Part shown: piece after piece, positions 1-11,770 of the stretch | Position numbering within the stretch: the stretch's first letter is position 1 | Layout of the letters: each line of letters starts with the position of its first letter | Assembly (NCBI GenBank): GCA_001792895.1 | Contig: MARA01000023.1 | Location: forward strand, 434,001 to 498,000 | DNA from: Lentinus brumalis | Lineage: Eukaryota; Basidiomycota; Agaricomycetes; Polyporales; Polyporaceae | Length of the DNA stretch: 64,000 nt | Direction: 5' to 3' | The notes under the pieces: model-generated | Database searches by the model: none | What the model was told of the DNA's origin: nothing | What the model saw: the letters and a program-made list of their open reading frames with translations, nothing else | Position numbers and translations under genes: made by a program

Positions 1-906
1 TCCTTACCGATGATGATGAACATCGTGTCTCCGTATAAGTTGCTGTTCGTGAGGGAGTTGGTGACACAGCGGTATGAAGTGAGTATCAGTCACGACCTGC
101 TGCTTCTCGCACTAACTAGCATGTGTAGATTTGGCGGGTGTTCACGAGCTTCTTCATAGGAGGTACGCCCGCTTGTATATGCCTGAAGGAATCAAGTGTT
201 CATGGTCGTGCCCTTCGTAGGCTCGGGCATAAACTTCATCTTTGACCTTGCCATGACATAGTACGTCTGCTTGGAAGAATCATCTCAATGTGCGTGTACT
301 GACAAGCGATCAAGCCGGAACTCGGATGACTTGGAGTCAAGGCATTATGCCGGTCGCTCCGCCGATTACGCGTGGCAGCTCCTCCTGGCAGCCGCGGGCA
401 TCCTTGTACGTCCTCCCCAATCTCAAGTATGCCCATACAGTCAGTACTCACCGCTACCCGTCGCCGTCATGCGTCAGGCCCTCAACATCCCCCTCCGCAC
501 CTTCGTGCACACACGCGCACTCCTCATCGCGCTCACCTACGTGTCCTCCTCGCTCGCCCCACCCGGGACGCAAACGTCCTTCTTCGGGCTTCTGACCATC
601 AACGCGAAGTTTCTGCCATACGTGCTCGTAGGGATGGACCTCCTCATGGGCGGCCCCTCCGCAGCCGCGGTCAGCATCTCCGGAGCAGTCGTGGGCCACC
701 TCTGGTGGTGGGGCGTCTGGCACACTGGTGCGCTCCGGGGCTGGGGAAGCGCACCCTCGTGGTTGCGGTCGCTGATGGGCCAGCACGGAGGCGTTGCGGG
801 CGCGGTGAACATTGGTGGTGTGCATGTTATTCCTCCGAGAAGGGAAGCTGCAAGGGCTCCGGGTGGCGCCACCTGGAGGGGTCCGGGTCGTAGGCTCGGG
901 GATTGA
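1..906 (+). CDS. Derlin (Der1-like ER membrane protein), 5' partial
   Basis: Derlins sit in the ER membrane and help move misfolded proteins to the cytosol for degradation (ERAD). The reading frame enters from the left edge with SPYKLLFVRELVTQRYE, then exons joined at GT/AG borders give IWRVFTSFFIGG, GINFIFDLAMTYR, HYAGRSADYAWQLLLAAAG, and a last large exon with SSLAPPGTQTSFFGL, LVGMDLLMGGP and GHLWWWGVW, all hallmarks of the Der1 family. The tail is Gly/Arg-rich and ends at the TGA at 904-906. At least four introns interrupt the first 480 bases. The N-terminal residues and start codon lie outside the window. A rhomboid protease is excluded because no GxSG serine motif is seen. Confidence 0.88.
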
Positions 907-1764
907 GGAAGGCTGTTGACATTCTGGTGTGGTAGTCTCGGTAGTTGTGAGCCGGCTCTCCTATCGTCCGTCTTCAGCTGTCAACTGATGGTCGGTAGAC
1001 AGTGTCATGTTGCGGTGTCAGTCGTGCTATTTACGGAATAATGTCGCTCTCAAATGCTTGCATTCTAGTGCTGAAACAGTGCTCCGTCGACGCATCAAGT
1101 CCTGCGTGCGTTCCGCTGCCCCCTGAGCGACGTGCAGAAAGGCCTCAAGCAAGAAGTAGCGGTTCGATCTCCCTGACAGTTGGGCACCTTGTGTCCTTGA
1201 GGTGCTGTGTCACTGCACACCTGACTCTCGCCAACGTGCTGCGTAACCAACGTTTGACAACGACTGTGGCCAGACGCATAAATCGCGCAGCTTCTATCCC
1301 TGACTGGCGCCGGCACGTCGAGCTCTGGACTGGACGCGAGAGCAGGGCCGTGGACCGGTGAAGGCGGTTTGGGGTGCATTCGTGGATGCGTGAGATTCGC
1401 CACGGGACGAACGATGCGAATGACGGGCGTTCGGTCAGTCTCGCTCTCGACTCATCTGCACGGATTCTTGTGCTGAAGAACGGTGGCGTTGTGGGTCCAT
1501 GTACAAGTTGTGGCATTCCGTGTCATTGTCTGTTTTGCTCGGTGGGCTCTATGCGACACTGCAACGGCTAAGTCAGTCTGCGGCGAAATGAGCGCAACCA
1601 GCTCTCGGTCGGTCACCTCCCCGGCAAGCCCCGCTGCACACTGCGGCCGCGCAGCCCACCACGATACAGGTACAGATCTCGCTTCCTTCGAATCGGCGAA
1701 GCGACATGAAGGCTTCTCATGCTTTCGTTCCGTCTCCCCACACCGGCCCCGCACCGCGTTGCCC
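907..1764. other. Intergenic stretch, nothing recognised
   Basis: Between the convergent Derlin and URA5 genes. Open frames occur on both strands but none has family resemblance or a convincing exon structure. It probably holds the two 3' untranslated regions. Confidence 0.5.
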
Positions 1765-2501
1765 TCACGCGGCATCCTTCGCGCCAAACTCCTCATAGTA
1801 CGCCTTCATCTTCTCCAGCTCCTCCGTTCGGCCGTTGTCTTGCAGCCAGGCCATGAGGTTCTGCATCGTGAGGATCGTCGGCACGCGACCCTTGCCCCCG
1901 AGCAGCTCCTCGACCTCCGCGATCGTGCTCCGGCCTGCCTTTCCAACCTCCTGACGATCCAGCAGAAGTACCGCGCCAACGACCTCTCCGCCCTCGCGCC
2001 GGACGATGTCTATCGCGCCCCGGATCGCGGTCCCGGCGGTGGCGACGTCGTCGAGGATGAGGACGCGCTTGCCCTTGACCGGCGTGCCCACGGTGACGCC
2101 TCCCTCGCCGTGGTCCTTTGCCTCCTTGCGATCGTACGCGAAGCCTACGTCGATCTTGTGTTCGCGGTGCAGGAGGAGCGCGGTGCCCGCCGCGAAGGGG
2201 ATGCCCTTGTACGCCGGGCCGAAGAGGACGTCGAACTCCGGGAGCCCGGGCGAGCCCTTGAGTGCGCCGGCGATCGTCGCTGCGTATGCAGAGCAGAGTG
2301 TGTCAAGAACGGGTCCTGACGCGAGAAGGCCCGCATTGAAGAAGTATGGAGACAAGCTGCGTTCGCGCGCGTATGAGATTTTTGTAATAGGAGATGCGTG
2401 CGTACAGACCGGCCTGATTTGAGCGTGAATGTGCCGAACATCAGCGCACCCGCTGACAGACTGTGCTCGATGAGCTCTGTCTGGTACTTCTGGAGTGACA
2501 T
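1765..2501 (-). CDS. URA5: Orotate phosphoribosyltransferase
   Basis: Transfers the phosphoribosyl group of PRPP to orotate to make OMP in cytosolic pyrimidine synthesis. Two exons: the first encodes MSLQKYQTELIEHSLSAGAL to KSGR, then a 53-nt intron (donor GTCTGT), then LSPYFFNAG onward. Removing the intron leaves 684 nt, 227 residues, the usual length for fungal URA5. Diagnostic parts are FGPAYKGIPFAA, the catalytic-loop segment HGEGG and the PRPP-binding signature VLILDDVATAGTAI. The start at 2501 was chosen because it gives the standard N-terminus; an open frame upstream of it has no family match. The gene converges on the Derlin gene. No lesion is seen. Confidence 0.95.
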
Positions 2502-3157
2502 CGTACTGAGATGGTGGTAGGATGCAAGACGCACGGGCGCGCAGAGCGAGTATGCCCACGTGGCTTGATTATTTGGCAATGACACAATCATGAGTTGGAT
2601 CGAAGTACCGTTTCCCTAAATTCAAGCTTAGATTCATGATGAACGGGGTGTGATGTCCGTCCAGTATCTTCCAGCATGTTAACCATCTCAGGGGGCGTGG
2701 CTGAGCGCGGCCAAATGTCGGTCATGGGCGCTCCTGTTTTCTGCACCGTTCCGCCACTCGTCCTGCGCCACAGTGAGGGTCTCACTGGTCCATATCCTTC
2801 ATCCATGCGCGTACAGTACCTGACCCGTGCTGCACTCTAGATGAACCCTCGGTTGGAGCGGGAGACCGAGTGTTCCAGATCCTGACACCTGTCTTCGGAT
2901 CTTCCGCAATTCTGACATCGTCAGCCCAGCGTTCCGAGCCCCGAGCTTTCGCACTCTCCCCAGGAACACGCGTTTTCGCTGGCTACTACATAGCTACTTC
3001 TCATCACCAGAAAAGCACATGAGGATCCAACGAGGTTCGTACCGGCTCGCTTCCTTTCGATTGTGAAACAGTTAAGTTTAGCCCCGCTATCAGGGGGCCG
3101 CTCGAACGTACCTACCTGTAACCTCTCCACCGCCGGCTGACCTCCCAGCAACTGGCC
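2502..3157. promoter_or_regulatory. Divergent intergenic region URA5 / K+ channel
   Basis: About 650 bases between the start codons of two divergently oriented genes, so it must hold both promoters. I see no clear TATA box or repeated operator-like motif, and no credible gene. Confidence 0.4.
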
Positions 3158-6100
3158 ATGGGCCTCTTCGCTCTCGCTCTGCCTGGTCTGATATTTGGCG
3201 ACCGCCTTCGCAGACACACTGACCCTTACGACCCCGAGAAAGCTGTCCGTGAACACTCCGAGCGCTCGAGCCAGAACGACTCACCCGAACTCGACCATGA
3301 CGACTCTGACGACGATCACGATCGTGCTTCTCATGATGTACTCACAACTAACACCCCCCATCGCCGTATTCGTCGCGTATACTCTAATGTCACTCGCGCC
3401 GCCCTGTCCGAGGCTACACACACGAACACTTCCTCCGACGACATTGACGCCTCTCCACCGTCGATGTTTGCCAGAATCAAGGCATATGTCTGGCCTTCTG
3501 ACGACCATATGGCCGACATTGACAGCTTCGTTCCTAACTATCGATGGACGCCTATCATCTCGGGAATCGTCATTCCCTTCTCCATCCTACTCGAGATACC
3601 AGGTCTGACGGAGCGCTGGTATATCAAGACGGAAAATAACAAGACGGTAGAGACGAGACCTAACCCTGCCATCCTCGACGTCGGCTTGGCCCTCTCTATC
3701 ACATGCGCCCTGATAGCGAACGTCGGCCTCGTCCTCCGATTCTTAGAGAAACGTGTCCAAACGGTCACGCTACTTTGCATCGTGTTCCTTACTATTCACG
3801 GTGAGCAGCCCCCTCGGAGATGTCGTGTTCGCCCACTGACGAGTCGAGCAGATATAATCAACATAGTTGCTGTCACCATCTTCGGCATAGAACATCGGTT
3901 CGACGACGGCTTCACTTATGGCGAAGCTTTCTGGATGACTCTCTGTTCCACCATCGCGTCTACCGTTACGAACATCAGCCTGATTGTTGACCTCGTTCGG
4001 ACACCGGATTTCGCCAAACGAGGTGAGACATGCGTTTACAAGGTACCGCTCGCTCGCTAACTCATTCTTAGGCAGCGGCTTGACCCGCAAGCAGCGTGCG
4101 CTCATGATAATTGTCATCGTCCTGCTTGTCTACGTTGCTTTCGGCGCACTCATCAATTCGCTCGTCCTCCATCTTTCCTTCATCGACGGGCTTTACTTCA
4201 CCGTCGTGTGTATCGAGACTATTGGCTTCGGCGATATAGCCCCTCACTCGACTGGCGCACGTGTCTGGGTATGCTTCTATGTCTCCATTGGCATCATCAA
4301 CATCGGTGTTGCTATCGCCATGTGCCGCGAGACTATCCTGGAAGGCCTGGAGATTGGTTACAGGCGCCGTTTGCGAAACTTGCGGCAGCGCAGGCGTGAT
4401 GCGCGGCGCTTCCGCCGGTGGGAAGCCCGCTGGCAGCGCGCGGTCGAATTCCGCCTCCGAGAGGCGGGCATCCCCATCTGGGTTCCCGACGAGAGGCCTC
4501 CCGTCCCGAACAAGGACGCTAGCGCACAACTGTTGGGCCTGCTGCCTCGCCGAGTCAAGATGCCGTTCATCAAGCGTGTTGGGACCACCATCAAGCGGAC
4601 CGCCACGATGCAGTCCATGGAATCCGTTTTCGGCGGCCACCGTAAACAACACCTGAACGTCGAGGCGCTTACCAGCGCTCAGCTCGAAGAGGCCGCACTC
4701 GAGGCGGGGGTTCCACTCGAGATGTTTCTTGACCTCGAGGATAGGCAAGATGACGACCAGGGGCGCGATGTCGGAGGTCTTCCGGTCCACGCTCAGTCCA
4801 ACGGCGGCGTCGTCCCTGCTTTGGCTCAGACACATGCCGCCCACGCCTTTGACGACACGATGTCCAGCGGGTGGCCGTTGCATCCGCAGACCCCGACGCA
4901 TGCGCAGGTAGGGAGAATGTCAGCTATGCTGACCAAGTTCGCTGTCGCTGTCGCTGGGTCTTATGCGCACGCGCCAGGCGTGCCACAGGATGCCCATGGC
5001 GCCAGCCAAGAGTCCTCGAGAAGAAATGGTCTGGCTTCCCCTCGTCGCTCATCTGTCAACGTGAACGGTGGTGGCTCCCGGCCACAAAGCCATCGCCGTG
5101 ACACGTCATCCTCGAAGATTCGTGCAAACCCCGCTGCGAAGTGGCTGAAGGACTTCTCACGCGGGGCGGCTCAGCGGTCAAATTGGTCATATGAGAAGTT
5201 CAGGGCCGACATGGAGGCGGAGGAGAAGAAGGCATACTACGTCAAGGTATCGTCTCTTTGGCGAGTCGTAACGTGGCTGCCATACTGACTTGGATTGTGG
5301 TTTAGACCACGATAGCTTGGTTGCTCTTCTTCCTCTTCTGGACTGTAAGTATTACTCCATCATGACAGCTCGCATCCGTACATATCTCACCGACGCTCAT
5401 CGTCAGATCGGATCGGGGATCTTCTGCGCGACGGAAGGATGGTCGTACGGAACTGCGATGTACTTTTGTAAGTCCATCGCGTCCGCCTGCCTCATCTCAC
5501 AAAGTAACCTCGTGCCAGGTTTCGTGGCCTTCAGTACGACGGGCTTCGGCGACTTCTCGCCGCAGACACCAGCGGGCCGCTCCGTATTCGTCGTCTGGGC
5601 TTTGTTCGGTGTGGGCACGCTGACCATCCTGATATCTGGTACGTGTCGCGCAGAATGTGTGCGTCGTTTCCCTCCCTCATGCCTTCTCAGTCCTACAAGA
5701 GGCGGGGTCATCCCGATACAAGAGCGCGCTCCATTCGCGCACCTTCGACAAGGCCGTCAGGAAGTATCGCAAGAAGCAGATGCAGGAAGGAAAGCAGCGT
5801 CCCCGGCCTATCATCGGACAGAGAGCCTCTGGCATCGCCGAGCACGCTACCAGTGGTTCTGCAAACGGGCATCACCCGCATGCCGATATGAATTCGACTG
5901 TCGAACGCCTCAAGGAGTCGCAGGAGATCTCCAAGAAGGCTCTCGAGGCGCTGCCAGGCGAGGTCATTAAGATGTCAAAGCAATTCCACGACTACATGCA
6001 GTTCTTCGTCGCGGGTGGCGCGGATGGTATCAATCCGCTCGAGGAGCGTGATGCGGAGGGCGAGACCGGGAATCTGACCATTCCACCGGAGATGGGGAAG

Positions 6101-6708
6101 CTCCTGGACGAATTGTGCGACATGGAAGGCATCAACGACAGGGTGAAGGGCGAGATCCTTCAGGACGAAGATGCCAGGAAGGTGAATTTTGCGCAAGCAC
6201 CTCGCACGGAAACACTTACTGATAAGCTCGGGTAGACCCTCTTCATGCTTAGTCTTGAACGTGAGGCGTACCTCGTAATCAGATCTCACGTATACACTGA
6301 CACATATCCTTAGGTTCGTTCAAGCGCCTCGTAACGTCCGCGGAGAAGGCCCTTTCAGCTCTCGCGGATCGCGACGCGCTCGCGTCCATCACCGCCGTAC
6401 AGAGGCCTCCCCAGCGCCACCATTCCCTCCTCAGCACAATCTCTATCGCGGACTCCCAGGGCGAGACAGAGGAGGACGACCGCCGTGATCATATCCGAGC
6501 GCGGTCGGAGCCTGAGCTACCGAGCGTACATCGACAACATGTCATCCATGCACGCCATGCATTCACCAAGAAGACTCCGGCGCGAGACTCGTCGCCTGCG
6601 AGCCGCTTGACTCGTGATGAGTCCTCGACGTCCACTCCACGTGCGCAGAGTCCTGCTACTGCTACCACGGATGACTTGCCGTCGTCGTCCTCTCTGGTCA
6701 GGAGCTGA
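3158..6708 (+). CDS. Outward-rectifier potassium channel, TOK-type (two-pore)
   Basis: A plasma-membrane K+ channel of the fungal TOK type, which has eight membrane segments and two pore loops in one chain. An acidic N-terminus (about 130 residues) leads into hydrophobic helices (IISGIVIPFSILLEIPG, ALSITCALIANVGLVLRF, IINIVAVTIFGI, MIIVIVLLVYVAFGALI). Pore 1 has filter TIGFGD near 4220-4237; pore 2 has TTGFGD near 5536-5553. Between them lies an unusually long cytoplasmic linker of some 300 residues, rich in Arg then Ser/Pro. The C-terminal part (KALEALPGEVIKMSKQFHDY) is cytoplasmic. Several introns are needed; the last joins DEDARK to RLVTSAEK in phase at about 6181-6324. Stop at 6706-6708. 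The start is the first ATG giving a continuous frame. Confidence 0.9.
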
Positions 6709-7602
6709 TGACTCGGACATCCATCTTGTGCCACAATCTCTCACGACTGACCCATATATACCGACGTCTCCGCACACATCGTCTTTATCTCCCATTAACT
6801 CGTTGCTTCATGGTTTCCATTCGTCTGAATTAGCTGATCAAGCGGACGTACAGGGTACTTACTTACCATCGTCTCGATTCTTTTACCAACAACCTTCACA
6901 TTGACCTCATACAAGTGTAGTCCTAGCGCATGTGTTTTAGAAGTATACATGACGGACCTCCCCAGATCATAGCCTATCTATAGCTAATGGCGCAGCGGGG
7001 GTAGGAAGCCACATGGACGCCATGTGGTGCCACGTGGGTTGGCTGCCGAGCCTGCGAGGCCCCCGAATCCCGACTGTTTTACGCCGAGTTCTGCGAGGCG
7101 TCCCGCTGATAATTTGGAGGACAACCCACTGCGCCGCAATTGAGTGTGTAGGGAGCAATAAACTCACGGGTTGCCTTTTCACGGGTTGGCCACGGGTTGT
7201 TATCGCTACTTAAGTATTGTCCATAACCCTCAGTAAGTATCAGATAAGTATGCACTTGGCCACGAGTTGTTATCGCTACTTATTTTCCTTACCCTTAGGT
7301 AAGCACGCACTTGCCACGGGTTGTTATCGCTCCATAACCATCAGTAAGCATCAGGTAAGTATGTACTTGATCCATTACTTCTGGCCCCGCTCACAGACTA
7401 CTTATCCCAATCGTATCTCAGGCTTCAGCTGAGCCGGAGGCGAAGCAAGGTAACGGGGAGCCGCAGGCTCATGCGCAATGGGGCAAAGCCACGGGTACTG
7501 AACTGGTTGTATCTATGCTACAAGTCATACTGAAGAAGGCATAATATCTTACTCATACATGGTGTCCAAGGCAGGATAGTCTTCACATGTCCAACGACAT
7601 GG
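6709..7602. other. Gene-poor stretch with a short tandem repeat
   Basis: No coding sequence supported. It is less GC-rich than its neighbours and carries the three-copy repeat at 7191-7368. It lies between the 3' ends of the K+ channel gene and an F-box gene. Confidence 0.5.
7191..7368. repeat. Three imperfect tandem copies, 54-70 bp period
   Basis: Copies begin at about 7191, 7261 and 7315. Each opens with CACGGGTTGTTATCGCT (CACGAG in copy 2) and continues with a TCAGTAAG/CAGGTAAGTATGCACTTG-like segment. Spacing is uneven because copies 2 and 3 carry internal deletions. GTAAGTA recurs within each unit. Confidence 0.75.
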
Positions 7603-9374
7603 TCACATAGTCGCACTGGTACGGGTCAGCAACCTTAGCGAATCAGGCACGGTATCAGACATCGCATCCCTTGACATCGAACTGAAGCTCACCTTCAGCA
7701 AGAATCCATTCTCGAACAACGATGCGCCGACGAGCTGCGCATGGAGGTTGGGCATTCGCCTGCACCGTATGCGGCACGGCACGTCCGACCTGACGAGCTT
7801 GCAATCCTCCTCGAACCACTGTGAGTAGTCTTCCAGCGCCGGAGCCTTCAACAACGAGGCAGACCATTCGGGGGACGTCGCGTACGCCGGCGTCCCGGCA
7901 TGCGTAGCGTCCACATCGAAGTCCAGCAAGGCAAGGACTGGCGCGTCGTCGTAGTACGGGATGAGCGCGCGAGAGCCGAATGTCGTCGGGGCCTCCCAGG
8001 AGCACGTCTCGCTCACCTGGAAGAAGCGGCTGCACTTCGGGCCCCAGGCCTCCCATGGTACGGGCTCGGTGACCCCGTCCATCGCCGCCGAGGCGTGCAC
8101 AAGGAGGGAGGCGACGCGGATGGCGAGCAGGATCGACGTCTTGGTCTGCAGGTGCTGCCCGCGACCCCGGTCGCGGACCATATTGATGACGACAATCTCG
8201 GACGCGGGGTCGCATGCAAATGCGCGGCCGGGCTCCGCCTGGGTGTATGGCTGGGAGACGGTCGTCCAGATTTGCAGGGTTTCCTCCTGGAAGCGCGGGA
8301 GCTCGAGCGTACATGTGTGCACGTCATTGTCATAGTCGATGGCGTGCAGCTCGAGGCATTCGTCGTGTGCGACGAGGAGGGTACGGTCGCCGATCAAGGA
8401 GATGACGTCGCCCCATGCGTGAAAGCCAGACTGAACCTGGCCACCCGGGTTTGTCGGTCATCAGCGTGAATGGTAAAGGGATATAGCGATATCACTTACG
8501 AGACACAACTGTCCAGTCTGCCAGTCCCACACGTGGAGGACTCTCTCGCCTTCCACCGCCGGGTCCTTTCGCGCAAGAACGGCGCAGAGATCTGCGTGGA
8601 TCCGGAAACTGCTGGGGTCGAAGATAGGCTCGTCGCTCTTCTCAAGAATCGGATACTGGGCCAGCGGGTGTTTCAATCCCGTAGTCAGAGATCGTATATG
8701 GACGTCGCTGCAAAATGTTGCGTCAGTACTAGGGCCCTTCAGGCACGAGCAGCAAGAATACTCACGGGCATCGACCATCTGCACTTTCAGCCAAGAACAC
8801 TATGACGTCTTGAGAGGGATCGAAGCGGTACCAGTCGTAGTCAGGCAGAAGCGAGGCTTCGAGTCGATGGGCGAAAAACCAGCCTTTGTGGTTCGGGGGC
8901 TCCTTTGGACTTGACATCGCGGGTACTCGCACAAACAAGAGCCCGCCGTCGGCATCCACCATGCTAAGCCACCCACAGGGGAGAAAGATCGGTGCCGGCG
9001 CGCTGTGTATGTGACTAGAGACGGACCGAACCAACTCTTGTCCTCTCTCCATCGGGAAAGACAGCTTCTCCCAAAGGCGACGATAGCGGCGAAGTATGTC
9101 GAAGCGCACTCTCAGAGGCACATCAGCGTCCACTCTGTGGACCAGTACGCTGTCGTGGAGCTTGCTCTCGTATCGTACTCGTTGACGCACGGCGATTTCT
9201 GTGAACTTTCGACAGACCTGGAGAGGTGGTCGGTAACAGTGAGCGGATTCTATACAACTAGGGTTTACTCACCAGCATGCACTTTAAATGTTCTTTGACA
9301 GGTAGCTCGCCCAGAATACACTCCCAAATTTCATTGGGTACGGCGTCGGGGAGCTGGAGGGTGCGGGTCGGCAT
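7603..9374 (-). CDS. F-box protein with long C-terminal region
   Basis: Probably a substrate receptor of an SCF ubiquitin ligase, as judged by the N-terminal F-box: exon 1 encodes MPTRTLQLPDAVPNEIWECI then LPVKEHLKCML, the LPxEIxxxIL pattern of F-boxes. Later exons give a long, largely beta-strand C-terminal part (for example WDWQTGQLCLVS and LLVAHDECLELHAIDYDND) resembling the propeller-like tails of many Agaricomycete F-box proteins; the substrate cannot be told. Introns of about 50-80 nt separate at least five exons (near 9190-9275, 8760, 8700 and 8460). The start at 9374 is the ATG opening the F-box exon. The frame ends at 7603. Confidence 0.75.
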
Positions 9375-9909
9375 GACTGTCAGAAACCAGTGGTACCGAA
9401 AAGGAGCCGGAAGGTTCTGTCGTATATATACTGGCGTTGTTCCGCGCTTTCAATCTGCTCATGGTAGTACGAAAAGCCTGCATGTCTGGTACTTATAAGT
9501 ATTGTTGCACAAACCGGTCAACAGAACCACGTTGTTCCAGCGCACAGGACAATAAGCCCGAGTAGGTCACAATCGCGCACAATGCATAACGAAGAATTAC
9601 GACGGCCGCAGAGTACGTTGATCGGATCTGTAGTCGTGAAGTGGGAACAAGTGCGATTGTTGTAAAGGTCGAATTGTCGAACCCCAGGGAGGACCGTGGT
9701 GGCGGTGAAGTCCACTGTCCGGGCCGAGAGGTACTACCTTTCCGCCGGGCCGCCTCGACATAACTAGATACATATCATCTGTGATGGTGTTTCCCCCGCG
9801 TTCGCACGAGGCGACTGGCATGGTATCTTCCACCCACTCACCACAGTCTGCGACTTATCCAAGCAAACGGCTTAGTTCGATTGCCTCTCACCTTCGCCAA
9901 TCTACAACC
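9375..9909. promoter_or_regulatory. Divergent intergenic region F-box / dehydrogenase
   Basis: 535 bases between two divergent start codons, so it holds both promoters. A CGTATATATACT sequence near 9420, 48 bases upstream of the F-box start, could serve as a TATA element on either strand. Confidence 0.4.
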
Positions 9910-11303
9910 ATGTCCAACAAGCTTAAGGTCGTCGTAACTCGTGACTTGGGTCCGGATGTTATGCCATTGCTCCTCAATAACAAGGAGCTAGATGTGAGCG
10001 TTTGTGTGCTTGAGTGGAGATGAAGGAGCTGAACAGCAGCGCAGGTCGTCGTGTGGCCGCATAACAGCGTTTGCGACCGTAAATGGTTGCTGGAGAATGC
10101 TGCCGGTGCCTCTGGTATCCTTGTCATGTTATCTGAGAAGGTATGCATGGACGTCTTTGATGTCTCGATGTAGCATTGAGACGTTTCGCAGCTGGACGCA
10201 GAGCTCTTTGACGCAGCAGGCCCATCCCTGCGCGTTGTTTCGACTATGTCCGTCGGCTATGGTAGGCGTTCCGCAACGTCTTTCTCGGTGAATCTGACGC
10301 GCTGCAGAGCACGCCGATCTGAAGGAGCTATCCAGCCGTGGCATCCGCTTTGGCTACACGCCGGACGTCCTCACAGACGCAGGTACGCCCCTGCCCGATC
10401 CTCCTGATATCAGCCTCCGCTGATCGCCCGCTACTTCAGTCGCCGATTTATCCATCATGCTGGCGCTCATGGCCGGCAGAAACACCAAAGAGACCTTAGA
10501 CATCGTCCAGTCCGGACAGGCACGTCATTTCACTGGACACAATACGTCTGCGAGAAGCTGACGGTACATTTCCCCTCCGGGATAGTGGCCAAACTTCGTC
10601 TGGTCCCCCTACGTGTGGTGCGGCCCGCAACTCAGCGCAACGCCCACCTCGCCCAAGCGCACCGCAGGTTTCATCGGCTTCGGTCGCATCGCGCAAGCGA
10701 CGCTCGCCCGCCTCATCCCCTTCGGCTTCCAGCACTGCCTGTACACCGCGAACCCGGCCACGGCCCCTGACCTCGCCGCCGACGCTGCGCTCGCGGCCAA
10801 GTACGGGGTGCGCGAGCTGCGCCGCGTGCCGCTCGACGAGCTCGCGCGCGAGAGCGACGTTGTGTTCGTCCTCGCCCCGGGCGGAGCGGCGACGTACCAC
10901 ATCGTGGACGAGAAGTTCTTGAGGGGGATGAAGAAGAGCGCGGTGCTCGTGAACACGGCACGGGGCACGCTCGTGGACTCGGATGCGCTTGCCAAGGCGC
11001 TCCACGAAGGCTGGCTGTATGGTGCCGGGATCGACGTCGTCGAGGGCGAACCCAAGGTCGGGGCTGATCATCCATTGGTCAAGGCTCCACGGTGAGACTG
11101 GTTTGACTGACTTCCTTTCGAGGGACACGCCACTGACGAGAATGGTTCGCAGATGTGTCGTCCTGCCCCACATCGGCAGCGCGACTACGGACACTCGTAT
11201 CGGGATGGCCACCTTGGCGGCCAACAACCTCCTCGGAGGACTCTTTGGCACGGACATGCCAGCCGAACTCAACACCTCGCGTGAACGACAGGCCATACCG
11301 TAG
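9910..11303 (+). CDS. D-isomer-specific 2-hydroxyacid dehydrogenase (glyoxylate/hydroxypyruvate reductase-like)
   Basis: Uses NAD(P)H to reduce 2-oxo acids such as glyoxylate or hydroxypyruvate; substrate choice is inferred from overall similarity to the GRHPR branch. Start [18 protein letters not shown] at 9910. Small exons then give [27 protein letters not shown] and [16 protein letters not shown] large exon carries the nucleotide-binding [17 protein letters not shown], the [13 protein letters not shown] signature, and [11 protein letters not shown]. The last exon has [12 protein letters not shown] with the catalytic His. The catalytic Arg would lie near [16 protein letters not shown] or in the NTARGT segment. 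At least six introns of about 50-65 nt. About 340 residues, normal for the family. Stop at 11301-11303. Confidence 0.9.
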
Positions 11304-11770
11304 AAGACGACCATGTACACCACATCTATCTAGAGCATGCTCAATGTACACGTTCCTGCCAAAACGACTCGATTGCCTTCCAAGCTACTACACACTCCGT
11401 CGCACACCACGCCAACGCTGAGACTGAGATTTCAACAGAAGTCTATTCATCCTTTCATGCGGCAAGAAGTACACCAGTGTATGTATGTGTGGGTAGTAAG
11501 TACTAATCGTCGTGTGCGCGTGCGCCACGCGAGCTATCGTTACGCTAACGGGGCTAATGGAGGTATGCAAGATGAGATGGAGCAGCGAAAGATGCGTGTG
11601 CGATAGATATAAATACACCGGTTCGCTCGACGAGCGAACGAAACGAGCGAAAAGAACGAAAGCGAATCAATAAGCGCAATCCATCCTCCGAAGAGAGCGA
11701 CAAGCACAACAACAGAACCAATAGGTCCCGTCGCTCAAAGCCCTCAAACCAAACCAAACTCGAGATCCGC
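11304..11770. other. Convergent 3' intergenic stretch
   Basis: Lies between the stop codons of the dehydrogenase and HMG-CoA reductase genes. It contains a run of GAACGAAACGAGCGAAAAGAAC-type purine-rich sequence near 11635-11665 and no credible gene. Confidence 0.4.
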
